Source: Zelonia costaricensis (taxonomy: Eukaryota > Euglenozoa > Kinetoplastea > Trypanosomatida > Trypanosomatidae). Taken from it: DNA of 64,000 bases. Every line of letters begins with the position of its first letter. Within the stretch, counting starts at the first letter, position 1. A program made the translations under genes and the position numbers. The stretch is taken from contig JASAOO010003530.1 in the NCBI GenBank assembly GCA_030849075.1, positions 32,202-96,201 on the forward strand, read 5' to 3'. The notes under the pieces are model-generated. The model made no database searches. It saw only the letters and a program-made list of their open reading frames with translations, and had not been told where the DNA came from. Shown in pieces: positions 1 to 10,390 of the stretch.

Positions 1-651
1 GCGCGTGGCGCCCTTCTTCACCCCCGCACGAGCGGCAATAGTGCTGGACTTGAGGCGGTCGTACTGGTAAGCCGCCGTGACAGCGTACGTGGCCGTCCTC
101 TCCACCACATCCTGCGCCCCCAGCCGCTGCGCCGGGTGGTAGGCGTCGACCGTCGTGTTGACGTCCTGCTTCGGCGGGTGCAGCGAGACCCACGCCGCGC
201 GGCACGCCTTCGCCTTGCGCACCGCCGCGGTGACGGCCAGGCGGTAGTCCCGCACGGAGGAGTGGGGGCCAAGACCAGCCACAAGCTCCGCCGGCTTCAC
301 GGACGCAGTCGCAGCGTGTGCAGCAGTAGCCGCAGAGCGCTTTGCCTCGCGCTTGCCCGAGGACGCTGCTGCAGCGGCGGTGGTGCTCGAGGTCGGTGCC
401 CAGCGGCGGCGGAAGTCCACCTCACCCGCCTTGCCGGTGAACCCCGGCGGGAGCGGCAGCGCATCCTCTGCGTCGCCTGCCGCAACGGTGTTGGCGGCGG
501 CCGCCGCGGTGCACTCGGCAGCGGTGAGAAAGTGAACGTGCACGCCGGGGCTCTTGCTGAGCCGGTTGCGGCGCCCGCTCATCAAGTTGGCGGCTGGACT
601 GACGGGGAGTGAGGCCGGCAGGGGGCCGCGAGCGAGCACGCGGCGGAGCAT
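1..651 (-). CDS. Hypothetical protein with mitochondrial-type N-terminus, 3' part missing (cut by window edge)
   Basis: An open minus-strand frame starts at the ATG at 651 and stays open for 217 codons to the left edge, so the C-terminus is missing. I do not recognise the family. The N-terminus (MLRRVLARGPLPASLPVSPA) is rich in Arg, Leu, Ala and Ser and has no acidic residue for about 45 residues, which fits a cleavable mitochondrial presequence. Then come an Ala-rich linker, a Lys/Arg/Ala-rich stretch around residues 110-130, and a more ordered part with WVSLHPPKQDVN and TAAYQYDRLK. Frame openness, codon bias and the minus orientation, shared with all neighbours, support it as a real gene. 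The next gene in transcription lies beyond the window. Mitochondrial import is inferred from composition only; a role in the kinetoplast or mitoribosome cannot be claimed. Confidence 0.6.
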   Translation of the reverse strand, partial: MLRRVLARGPLPASLPVSPAANLMSGRRNRLSKSPGVHVHFLTAAECTAAAAANTVAAGDAEDALPLPPGFTGKAGEVDFRRRWAPTSSTTAAAAASSGKREAKRSAATAAHAATASVKPAELVAGLGPHSSVRDYRLAVTAAVRKAKACRAAWVSLHPPKQDVNTTVDAYHPAQRLGAQDVVERTATYAVTAAYQYDRLKSSTIAARAGVKKGATR

Positions 652-2229
652 GGCAGCTTTGGGGGAGAATAAGGGAGGCGAAGGAGGCAAAAGAGGGATG
701 AAAATGAGGTGAGTGTGGCGAGTGGAGGGTGGAGGCCGCTCTATATCTATATATATGTGTGTGTGTGTGTGTGTTTGTGGGTGTAAGAGAGAGCTAGAAG
801 TTGCGGAGACTGTGAGCTGGATGAGGAGGTGAGGGATAGAAGTGGTGATGGGGGGCCGGTGTGTTCGTGTGTGGTTGTGTGTACGCGTGCGCGTATCCGG
901 GGAGGCGGGAATGGAATTGAGTCTCCGCCCGCCACGCGTCCACTGGGTGCGGCAGGACACGTATGAGTTCGTGGGTGAGTGGTTCGGTGTGCAGCGGTGG
1001 CGAAACAAGCGGCGAGGTGCAAGGGCAGCGCGCACACACACACACACACACTCTCACACAGTGTGAAGTTTCTTCTATGCGTGGCCGCCGTGGTGGTGGT
1101 ACCTCGTAGATGGTAGCTTGTTCCGTGTTTCTCTTGTTAAGAGAGCAGTCTCGTCTGCGAGGAATGGGTCTGGTGGGCGGGAAGGGGGGAAAGCGGGCGG
1201 CACTCACTCAATTCTATCGTTTGTCTTTCTCCAGGTGGGAAACTCATGGCTTGCGTGCGTGTGTGTGTGTCTGTGTGTGTGTGTGTGTGCGTACGGGGTA
1301 GCGCACGTTTGATGTGCCGTCCAGACGCGACGGTGAGAAGGGCGCATAGAAGATTCCAAACAAAGCAAAAACAGACACAAGAGCGCGGACACACACACAA
1401 GCGTCAAGCGGGGGGTGACAAGTGAAGTTCGCCAAGGCGAAGAGGCATCCAGTTCGATTGGGAGAGGAAACCCCGCCGCCCCCCTCTCCGGTAAACCCAG
1501 TGGCGTGCAGCGGCGCCCTTTCACCGCCGCAACGCATGCAGGGTGCGAGAGGCCCCGACGGAGGACGACGCGGCGCCAACTATTGAATATCGCAGTGGTG
1601 GGAAGGAAGCTCTCGACACCACATACGAGTTGCACAACGCCCACCTCATCACGGCGCTAGAAGCGTTGTGAATGAGGGTGTGCGTGTGGGGGGGGGGGTG
1701 TCTGTGTGTCCGCTCCCTCGCCCATCTCCCCATCCCCCGGGGGAGAGGGGGGGGGGGCGGGGAGGCGAGGTTTGGTGTTGTGGCAGGTGTAGAGAAACAC
1801 AGAGAGCGCTGCGATGACGGAGTCGAGAGACACAGAGCCGCGGTCGAGGAGATCAAGAGGCCCGAGGAGGCACCACACGCGAGGGAGGGCACCCAGCCGC
1901 ATGTATGGGGAGGAGGACGGGGCGAAAGGCCACAACGGGAAAAGCGAACCGACACGCCGCTCCATCGCAGTGGTGGGGAGACGAGAGAGAGAGAGAAGGC
2001 GGGAGGGCAAGTGGGGCGCGGGGCCCCACCTCTCCAGGCAGGCACGACGAGCTTCAAGAGAAATTCAGCAAAGTTGACGGACAACACGAGATACACACAC
2101 CGCCACCCTCACGGCTCACTGACGCTCTAGCGCCCCCCCCCGCCTCACCTACCTTTCTCTCCGCGTCTCCTCTTCGTATCTGTCTCTCTCTCCCTCTCTT
2201 GACGTTCCCTTTATTCACTGTTCTTCGTT
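652..2229. other. Intergenic spacer, no gene seen
   Basis: This is the region between the 3' end of the chitobiase-like gene and the start of the left-edge gene. It holds an AT then TG microsatellite near 746-775, CA/TG tracts at about 1030-1050 and 1259-1290, G runs near 1688 and 1750, and AG-rich sequence on the plus strand. The last gives polypyrimidine tracts on the coding strand suited to trans-splicing and polyadenylation. Frames through the region translate to low-complexity Arg/Pro/Thr-His peptides and none looks coding. Confidence 0.6.
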
Positions 2230-4206
2230 CTACGTGTTGTGGAAGTAGAAGCCGCGGTGGAAGACGCCGCCGTAGCGGTAGCCCAGCAGCCGCCCACTCC
2301 CCAGGCAGTTCCCGCCTTGTGCCCCGTGGTCACCGTACAGAGCACCGTCCGAGCCCTCGAAGATGGGCAAGAACGCCCGCGCAGTGACAAACACTTGCTG
2401 CGTCTCCATCAACGTCACGTGAATGTGCTTGCCAGGCTGGTACAAGTATGTGTGCGAGCCGTCGCGGTCGCCAACGACGGGGCTGACGTGGTCATGCCTG
2501 CCACAGCTGCCCACGCCACCAGCACCACTACAAGCCGCGTCCGACACCGCCACCACAGCGTCGCTGCCCAGAGGCACCGCGCAGGCCGGCGGGGTCACGT
2601 CGCACAGCGCCGGCTCCGTGCCGTTCAACGTGTACGCGATGCGGCCATTCGCCGGCGCGTCATCGAACGCGAGCTCCATCTCGCCACACGACACGCACAT
2701 CACGGGCGGTGGGAGCAGCTGGTCGGGGTGGATGTTGTACTGCTCCAGGCGGCGCCGGCTCAGCTTGCCCCGCTCCGCTGCCGCGCGGCTGCAGTCGTAG
2801 ATGCACGGCACACTGCGCACCCGCTCGAACGCCTCCTCCGGCGCGGCCCCCTCGCGGTCAGCCGCGTCGCTGCGCATCACCGTCCAGGCATGCACCGTGG
2901 CGACGTTCTCTGGCAAGACGATGGGGTTGCCGTCGTACAGGCGGGCGCGGTGGCGGCTGAACTTCACCTTGCGCCGCGCCTCCTCGACGTACACGACCTC
3001 GTACAGGGTTTGCGTGTGCGGCGGGTTCTGCGACTCGTCGAAGTAGAGTGTCGCATCCGTGGCCCGCAGGCGCATGGAGGGGGTGGGCACGCTGGGGTCG
3101 AAGTACGACAGGCCCGCCGCCCGCACCTGCAGCACCGCGCGTGCCGTCGCGCTCACCCCTGTGCCCAGCCCTGCGCGCGCCGCGGCAGAGACGCCGCCGC
3201 CGCCGCCGTCGGCACGCACCGCAATCGCGTGGACAATCACCTGGCGGCGCTGCGAGGGCAGCAGCGAGGGCGGCGGCAGGCTGAGCTTGATCGGGCCCGT
3301 GTACAGCAGCGACGGAAAGCTGCCATCGACGCTGTAGCGCAGCTGGTCGGGTGAGGTGCTCAGCTCGTGCGGCGATATGACGACCTCCGTCGACGTCGTC
3401 ACCTCGCCACTGCTGGGCCAGATGGTGGGTGGCAGGGGGGCTGCACCGGCTGCACTGGGCGGCGCCACCATCGCGGAGAGGGCGGACGCCGGTGCGGCAG
3501 CCTGGAAGGCGTTGGCCTCCGCCTGGGCTCGCTCGAGCTGCCGCCGGGCTATGTCGATGTCAATCAGGTTCGCGTTCGCGCCGCCACCGCCGCCGCCTGC
3601 GATGGCGTTGAAGCCCGCAGAGGGGGTGGCCGTGACGACGTACACGAACTGGTGCACCGCCCCGACGACCTTCCGCGTGGGGTGCACCGTGTGCGCCTGG
3701 ATCATGTACGTGCCCGCCTCGGTAAACTCGAGCGGGTTCGCGTACAGCAGGAAGTCGTTGTGGTAGAAGCCGTCGTTGCCGAGCACCTGGCTGCTGCAGT
3801 GGTCGGTGGGCACGCTGTCGCGCAGGCGATCCACCGACACGAGAATGTCGCAGGCGTCGGCGCCCGCCTGGTCGGGCCGCACGCGGAGGTGCACCACTAG
3901 CGGTGCTGGAAACGACCAGGCACTGTTGGGCGGCGGCAGCGCCTCCAGCTCCTCGGCGGTGCTACGGCGGAAGCCGATGTACAGCGCTGCGGCGCCGGCG
4001 ACCGGATTCGCGTTGATCGCCGCGCCAGTGCTGCTCACGTCATGCTCGTCCACGTTTATCTTGATCTGCTCAAGGCGGCGCCGTCGCGCGAGTCGCCGGC
4101 GATGCCGCCGGCAGAAGAGAAAGACAGTGAGGCAGACCACGACGACGAGCAGCACGGCGCACACGACCCAAATCGCGATCGCCGCACCCGCGTGCTGCAC
4201 CGTCAT
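2230..4206 (-). CDS. Single-pass membrane protein with chitobiase/hexosaminidase C-terminal-like repeats
   Basis: The protein has 658 residues. The frame extends 7 codons upstream with a TTG; the ATG at 4206 is the first methionine and places the membrane segment at the N-terminus. Residues about 8-32 (AIAIWVVCAVLLVVVVCLTV) form one hydrophobic helix, immediately followed by a strongly basic stretch (CRRHRRRLARRRR). That charge pattern favours a cytosolic C-terminal domain. The rest contains several copies of a beta-sandwich motif of the chitobiase/beta-hexosaminidase C-terminal (Fn3-associated) type. The best are LRYSVDGSFPSLLYTG and IAYTLNGTEPALC, which match the family pattern Y-T-x-D/N-G-x-x-P; weaker copies lie near residues 70-190 and 390-480. 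No glycosidase catalytic domain is visible, so a binding or scaffolding role is likelier than hydrolysis. Poly-Gly/Ala linkers separate the repeats. Confidence 0.75.
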   Translation of the reverse strand: MTVQHAGAAIAIWVVCAVLLVVVVCLTVFLFCRRHRRRLARRRRLEQIKINVDEHDVSSTGAAINANPVAGAAALYIGFRRSTAEELEALPPPNSAWSFPAPLVVHLRVRPDQAGADACDILVSVDRLRDSVPTDHCSSQVLGNDGFYHNDFLLYANPLEFTEAGTYMIQAHTVHPTRKVVGAVHQFVYVVTATPSAGFNAIAGGGGGGANANLIDIDIARRQLERAQAEANAFQAAAPASALSAMVAPPSAAGAAPLPPTIWPSSGEVTTSTEVVISPHELSTSPDQLRYSVDGSFPSLLYTGPIKLSLPPPSLLPSQRRQVIVHAIAVRADGGGGGVSAAARAGLGTGVSATARAVLQVRAAGLSYFDPSVPTPSMRLRATDATLYFDESQNPPHTQTLYEVVYVEEARRKVKFSRHRARLYDGNPIVLPENVATVHAWTVMRSDAADREGAAPEEAFERVRSVPCIYDCSRAAAERGKLSRRRLEQYNIHPDQLLPPPVMCVSCGEMELAFDDAPANGRIAYTLNGTEPALCDVTPPACAVPLGSDAVVAVSDAACSGAGGVGSCGRHDHVSPVVGDRDGSHTYLYQPGKHIHVTLMETQQVFVTARAFLPIFEGSDGALYGDHGAQGGNCLGSGRLLGYRYGGVFHRGFYFHNT

Positions 4207-5733
4207 TGTCCTTTGGCACAGGCGCAAACAAATCCGTAGGAGTGTGTGTGTGTGTGTCTAGATAAGTGACCGAGGAAGAAGAGCGAGACGGTGGAAGGAG
4301 CTTCGACGAGCTGTAGAGGACCCGTTAGCGCACGCAGTGAAACAACAAAGAGAGAAGAGCGGAAGCGGAGCTCTAACCCTGCGCACACTTCCTCGCATGC
4401 GACACCGCGGCACCGCGTGAACCTTCCTTAGTCTCTCTCCTTCCTTCTATGTCAACAGTTTAAAAGGGAAAAAAAAGAGGAACGAGCGCGTTGCCTACAG
4501 TGTATGTGCGTGTGTACGCTTGTATGTATGTACGTGTGTGTGTGTGTGTATGTGTGCGCGAGCACCGGTGCGCACCAGCTGCAGTCGAGGTCGTCGGTGG
4601 GCCGCGTGTCCGTGCGAGTGCACGGATTAGGGAGTAGCTACGAAAAGAGGAGAGGACGTCAGAAGAATGCACACACAGCCTTCACAACGTGAAGTGCGCC
4701 TCGTCCTGCTCTGTGTTTCGAGTGTATGTGTGTGCTGGCGCAGGCACTCTCCCAGCGCACGTGCGCGCCAGCGAGGTGTCTGCGATGCAGCTGCTTTCTA
4801 TGAAAGGCAGCACTGCGAGTGCGTGTCAAGTGGGCGACAACGGAGGCGCGAGTTACAGTGGGAAAGTGCGGCAAGCGCAGAGGCAGAGCGGTGGAAGCGG
4901 TGTGGCGTGCGCGACGGCGCCGCTTCTCAGTTCTTTTTCGAATAGGCGCACTGCTTGGTGAGTCGAGATGCCCGTGTCTGTGTGTTTGTGGGTGCCGTAA
5001 TGAGCGCCTTCTATGGTGCACCCTGCTCACGTTCCTTTGCAGTGTGGCAAGGCTGTCATACAAGAGGGGAGAGGGGTTCAGAGAAGCGAATAGACGACGT
5101 GGTGGAATCCTTGGACAGTCGATCAGCGGCCGAGTGCTTCAAGCAGGCACGGCGCGGCGAGGTTGCTCGTACCGACTCTCACGCGAGATGAAGACGCCGC
5201 AGCCCCGCTGTCAGCACCCGCGCTAACGTGTGTTCGCGGCTAGCGGCCACGCAGCCATGGTCCCAAACCCTGCACCACAGCCACAGGCACTGCACTGCAC
5301 GTGCTCAACGCTCACCCGGTGCGCGCGCGCACATTTCCCTTGGGTAAGCAGGGCCACGACGAGAGCTGCAGCCGCGCCGAGGGAGAAGAAAAAGAAAACG
5401 AAGGTGCGAGCAACTTCGATGTGTGGCTGATTTCGAGTGCTTCGTTTGTGTGCTGCTCTTTTTTTGTTTGTCTTTTCGAGGTCGTGTGTGTGTGTGTGTG
5501 TGTATGCGCACGCATCGAACCGGGTGGAGCCCCGGGCGATGCCGTCAGGGTGCGAGGCAACGTGACGGAGACGCGCGCAGAGAGGCAGAGACAGAAACGC
5601 GGAGCGACGACGAAGACAGCGGCGAGGCCCGGATGCTCGCTCAGAGGAGCGCCACGACGGTGGCGAGCAGCCGTTCATCAAGTCGTTCTCTTTTTTTTTC
5701 GCTTCTTTCCTCCCTTTTTGCCGCTGCGCTCCA
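4207..5733. other. Intergenic spacer, no gene seen
   Basis: Apart from the candidate splice acceptor near 4258, the region has TG/TATG tracts at about 4503-4560 and 5483-5504 and a T run near 5690. Peptides from all frames are low-complexity or Cys/Val/His repeats from the microsatellites. No coding sequence is supported. Confidence 0.6.
4258..4300 (-). promoter_or_regulatory. Candidate spliced-leader acceptor and polypyrimidine tract
   Basis: On the minus strand a pyrimidine-rich tract (about 4300 to 4271, including CGCTCTTCTTCCTCGG) is followed by TCTAG, whose AG is at 4259-4258. This is about 50 nt upstream of the ATG of the membrane-protein gene. Tract, AG and short 5' UTR are the expected arrangement for trans-splicing in trypanosomatids. 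No transcript end is available to confirm the site. Confidence 0.35.
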
Positions 5734-6921
5734 TCACGTGCCGGCGTGCTGTGACGCCGCCGCTGCCGGTGGCTGCGACGGCGCCGGTGGACGGGCCCGA
5801 GCTCGGCGCAACAACTTCCTCGCCGCCTCCACCGCCGCCTGCTCGGCTGCCTCGACTACACTGTCCCGGCTGACGCGCACATCGGTAGGCGCGCCATGCC
5901 AGCCGCTGCTGCCTCGTAGGGCGCTCCCACGGTCGCCATGGCGGAGGCCACTTGGCGATTCAGCCGCCGCAGCGCCGCGGCCGCTTCTCTCCATGGTTGG
6001 CGTCGCCTGACGTTGCCGCTCCTCTCGCAGCGGCGTTGTGGCGGCCTCGGCGGCGGTGGCGGTGTGCCGTGTGCGCTGTCGGTGCAGCAGCAGCAGGCGC
6101 CGTTTGCGGATGGAGATGACCTTCTCCTGCAACGCGAGCTTCTCGATCTGCGAGCGCACAGCCGAGGAAAGCCCGATGTGGCTCGACACCAGCGCCACCC
6201 GCTCCTTCTCCTTGGCGCTGTACAGGCCGTCCGCGACGCACGTGCACACCGCGTCGTAGACAAGCACACGCGCGATGGAGGAGGGAAAGGCCGTGGCGGA
6301 GACGAAGGACATGATGGACTCCACCGCCGCCGCGTCCTCCTCGGCGACCTCGGCCTCACGCTGCGCCAGCGCAGCCGCGGCGGCGTGCCGGCGAAGCAGC
6401 TCCGCCTCTGCGCTCTCCTCGTCACGGAAGCCGGCGGGGTCGTACGGATCGCGCGCCTCGGACGAGCGCGCCCCGCCTGCCACCGAGGAAGCGAAAATCG
6501 CCCCGTCGCGGTGCGCGAGGAGGGCGCGCGCCGCCTCCTCCAGGTCATCGTCCGGCTCGTCCTCTTCTTCTTCGTCCTCGTCACCGACGCGCGTGTTGTG
6601 CTGCGCGCCACTGCTGCTGCTGTGGTGGCGGTCCATAGGAATGGCATCCACGAACTGCAGCAGCTCGAGCTTCGTGAGGTTGTCCTGTGACACCTTGGAG
6701 GGGAGGAGCAGCTCAATCAAGCCGTGGACGTAGCGGCCCTCGCGCAGCTCCAGCCCGTGTCCGGTGGCGCACAGCAGAATCGTCTTCACGTACGCGTACG
6801 GCATGTGGAACGTGCCGAGGTTCGCACTGTACTTGGAGCCGTACAGGGCCTCGACGAGGAAGGCGCAGCCCACCACGGGGGTGTAGCGGCTGCTACACGC
6901 AACACGCGATCGATGCAGCAT
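5734..6921 (-). CDS. TerB-like helical-domain protein, split by an acidic insert
   Basis: The protein has 395 residues from the ATG at 6921. The frame is open further up to a GTG at 7140, but that extension is Cys/Arg-rich and UTR-like. Two parts look like the halves of a TerB/tellurite-resistance-type helical domain. The first, at about residues 18-95, includes FLVEALYGSKYSANLGTFHM and GLELREGRYVHGLIELLLP. The second, at about 220-285, includes DAVCTCVADGLYSAKEKERV and the following helix LVSSHIGLSSAVRSQIEKLA. The motif A-x-x-D-G-x-x-S-x-x-E in the second half is the usual metal-binding signature of the fold. Between them lies a disordered acidic insert (DEDEEEEDEPDDDLEEA, near 113-130). The C-terminus, from about 290, is basic and Ala/Arg-rich. 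Function is unknown. The TerB assignment rests on motif pattern only. Confidence 0.65.
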   Translation of the reverse strand: MLHRSRVACSSRYTPVVGCAFLVEALYGSKYSANLGTFHMPYAYVKTILLCATGHGLELREGRYVHGLIELLLPSKVSQDNLTKLELLQFVDAIPMDRHHSSSSGAQHNTRVGDEDEEEEDEPDDDLEEAARALLAHRDGAIFASSVAGGARSSEARDPYDPAGFRDEESAEAELLRRHAAAAALAQREAEVAEEDAAAVESIMSFVSATAFPSSIARVLVYDAVCTCVADGLYSAKEKERVALVSSHIGLSSAVRSQIEKLALQEKVISIRKRRLLLLHRQRTRHTATAAEAATTPLREERQRQATPTMERSGRGAAAAESPSGLRHGDRGSALRGSSGWHGAPTDVRVSRDSVVEAAEQAAVEAARKLLRRARARPPAPSQPPAAAASQHAGT

Positions 6922-9900
6922 CACGAAAGAGAGTCGTGAGACAGGGCAGAATATCGGAAGAAGAACCGCTAAGATGGCAAAGGAAAGGTACTCGCGGTCC
7001 CCCAATGGGGAGCACGCGTCACGTTCGCGGCGCTGCACGGCAGGCTCCTTGCGCGAGGCGCACGTACATGCGCACACACATCGACACACCGTGCGTGTCG
7101 AAGGAGTTCCCGCGGACGTGTAGGCGCGCTGCAGTGTCACACACGCTTCAGCGAATCAAGAAGGGAAGCAACGGTGCGCCTGCGTGTGTGTTGAGGGGGG
7201 GTGAGTATGGGCCTCGCTCCGCGACCGCGTGGCGTCAGCGAGGTCAGTGGAAAGAAAAAGAAAGAAAGCGTGTCGCAGGCGGTCAGCGCGGTGTACTCGC
7301 GGATTTTGCGGCAGGTGCACAAGACACGCAGCAGCTGGCATCAAGATACCGGCGAGATTGAGGAAAGGGGGGTGCAGCGTGACAGAAGTTTGGAGGAAGA
7401 TGCACCAGCCGGTGTAGAGAAATCGTCAGAGGGCTGTCCTGTGAGCTAAGACCTGCTCTTGCAAGTGTGGAAGGAGGACGTGGCACACAACACGCGCGGT
7501 GCCTGGGCCAGCGGGAAGACGGGAGAGGCTCGGCCGCGGTCCCGGAAACTACAGCTGAGGTACCCACAACGTGCGCGCTCCCGTCTGCGCCCCGTTCGTG
7601 CGCCTCGCCGAGTGACTTTCCCAGCCCGCATTCGCTCGCAGAAGGGGCGTTGCCCGTCCCCGTACTTCTCTCCTGCGTCCCACTCCACTCCAACAACGCA
7701 CTTTGTGCGTTGCAGGTGAAACAAGAGAGGCGGGGGGAGGTGGACGCCACCATCGCCGGGTTAAAAGGCTGGCACGTGTCGCGGTCACCTCCTCTCTTCT
7801 GAATGTGTGTGTGTGGATGGGTTGTGCGCGCGCATCTCGGCCTTTTCCACGTGCGCCCCCCGTTGACAGGGGACGCACCATCGTCGCGCCACAACTCACA
7901 AGAAGGCACTTGCGTCTAAATCGAACTTCTATTCATTTACTTTTTTTTTTTTGCTTTGAACGTCAAGTGGCAACGGAGAAGAACTGGTTTACAGGCACGC
8001 GAAGCGAGGAAAGCGACACAGATGCAAGCGCCTGCGTGGGTGTAGACGTGCGTATCGGTGAGGCTGCGATCACGGTGATCGCCCGCCACCACACCGCACA
8101 TACACACACACTTACGCACAGAGGCGCTTGCACAGATCACGTCAAAGTCAGAAAAGTACACAAGGTAACGCTGGAAAGTTGGAAAGGAGCGGGGGGGGGG
8201 GCGTCGAGGTGAGCAGAAGTCAGACACATGAAACGGGTGGGGTAATTCACACACGCATAGTCCGTCACGCAGAGGGCACGCACGCACGACACACCGGAAG
8301 GACGCGTGAACACATAAAAGGAAAAAGGGCTAGAGCAGAGTGCGAGCCTCTCTTCTCTCTTAGTGTTTGCTGTTTCTCGCGTTGAGCAGCGACGTGGTGC
8401 ATGTTGTTGCCGGCCTGCGCCATTCTTCTTGTGCGGCCGGAGGTAGTGGAGGACGGGAGTGGGGTGAGGGAGCGGTTAGAGAGGAAACCAGGGAAGGCAG
8501 CGTGTGCAGACGGGAGTAAGGGTTGCGCCGACATTCGCAGGGTTGCCCTCGTCTCCACGCCGCGTTGACTCCACTTCACCTCAGTGATTCCCTGCAAAAA
8601 GAAAGCACGAGCCCCCTATGAAAGCGGTGGGTGCTCATCCACCTATGCACGTCTCCTACGGCACGCTTGGCGCCGTCGGTCCTTCTCTTCCCTACACACA
8701 CGGGCACGCACGCTTTGGCACCGCACTTGAGGGCCGCATGTGCACCGCCGCATCCCACACACACACACACACATACACCGGTGCCGGCACGTTCGAGCAC
8801 CAGTCGGCCGAATGCACCCCGCGATGAGCCTGCACACACCCAACAAACCTAAAAAAAAAAAGGAGAATCGATGGGCTAAACAAGAGCAACAACGCCGTGG
8901 TGCCAAGAGGAGCATCGCATTCTTTACACAAGCGAGCGAGGGAGAAAGATAGAGACGTTCAACACAAACACACGCACACGTCAACACACGGATTCACACA
9001 CAAACAAACAAACAGGAAACGCAAGGGCGACGGCGGAGGTGGAGAAAGAAAAGGCGTCCAGACACGCACACACGCACACGCACAAACACCAGCCATCACA
9101 TGCGATGCCACAAAGCACAAGCCAAGGGAGAAGCACTACCAAAACTCAAAGCAGCACGGAGGTGCACACACACACACACACACACACCACGTGCACACGC
9201 ACCCAAAGCCTCATGGTCAACCACTCTCCACGTTTGTTTTCCGTTTCGGTCCCCCCGCCCTCCCTCCAGGCGGAGGCCGACGGAAAACAAAAGACATGAA
9301 GCGACTCGTAGGTGAACAGACGGGGCCGCGAGCCTGTACTGGTATGTGTGTGTGTGTGCGTGTGCATCGATCCCCGAAGGGAAGCCGCCGCGAACCCAAC
9401 AAGAGAAAAAGAAAAGAGCCGCGAAGGAAGGATGAAGGAGTAGGTGAGGCGATGGACAGCAAAGAGCGGCCCTCACATACAGAGTGAAATAGGCGAGCCC
9501 CGTCGAGGGGGGCCCCGAGTGGTGCGTCGTTCGGGGGAGGGAGGGAAAGGCATCAACGAGGCGGAAAGGCACGCGACGACATCGGGCACCGACGTCGCCG
9601 CCCACGCGAAGGTAACCTGCACGGCGACAACACGTTGGCACGCACACAACACAGACGTGAGCGCTAGGTGAAGGGGTAAGAAGGAGGAGAGGAGGGGACG
9701 AGCAGTGTTGACGCATCTTGTTTGCACTTTTTGTTTTTTTTTTCTTTTTGATGACTTCGCCTGCCACGCTTGACGCAGCGCGTGCGTGAGTGTAGGAAGG
9801 GGATAGGAAAAAGCCGCCAGGAGAAGGCCGAAACGCGCAGAGGTGCCGTGGCACACACACACACTCACAGGCAAACTCACGATGAGGTAAAAGGACCCAT

Positions 9901-10114
9901 GAGAAAACAACAGCAGGCAAAGCGCTCACATAAAAGAAAAAGCCCTCGAGGGACAAATAGAACCCAAAGGAACACACACGCACACAGAAGCAACCTACGA
10001 CCGTACCCGTCCTCGGACCTGCTTCCTTTTTTTTTTCTTTTTTTGAAGAGAAGAAGGGTAAAGGAGCTGTGTGCAGGGGTGTGTACGACGGTATGCAGGC
10101 ATGTGCTGCACACC

Positions 10115-10139
10115 AACACACACACACACACACACACAA
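10115..10139. repeat. (CA)n microsatellite
   Basis: A perfect or near-perfect CA dinucleotide tract in the long spacer downstream of the first BAR-like gene. It is one of several dozen such tracts that mark the untranslated regions of this window. Confidence 0.9.
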
Positions 10140-10353
10140 GCAGAAGCACAAGCGCACGCCTTCTCCTACACAAAGGAGGAGGATAGGTGAGGAGCAATGC
10201 ACGGTCACGCTGTTCACGAGACGGGCTAGACAGGGAATACAAATGATCATGATAAAAATGGAATGTAGTCTTGGAGTTTTTTCTTTCTTGTTTTCTTTCT
10301 TTCTTCTTTTGTTTTTCATTAAGAGTCGCTTCTCTCTTCATTTCTGCGGCTTT

Positions 10354-10357
10354 TGTG

Positions 10358-10390
<33 letters not shown>
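10354..10390. repeat. (TG)n microsatellite with one interruption
   Basis: A TG tract with a single C interruption near 10364, followed by a T run. Intergenic. Confidence 0.9.
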
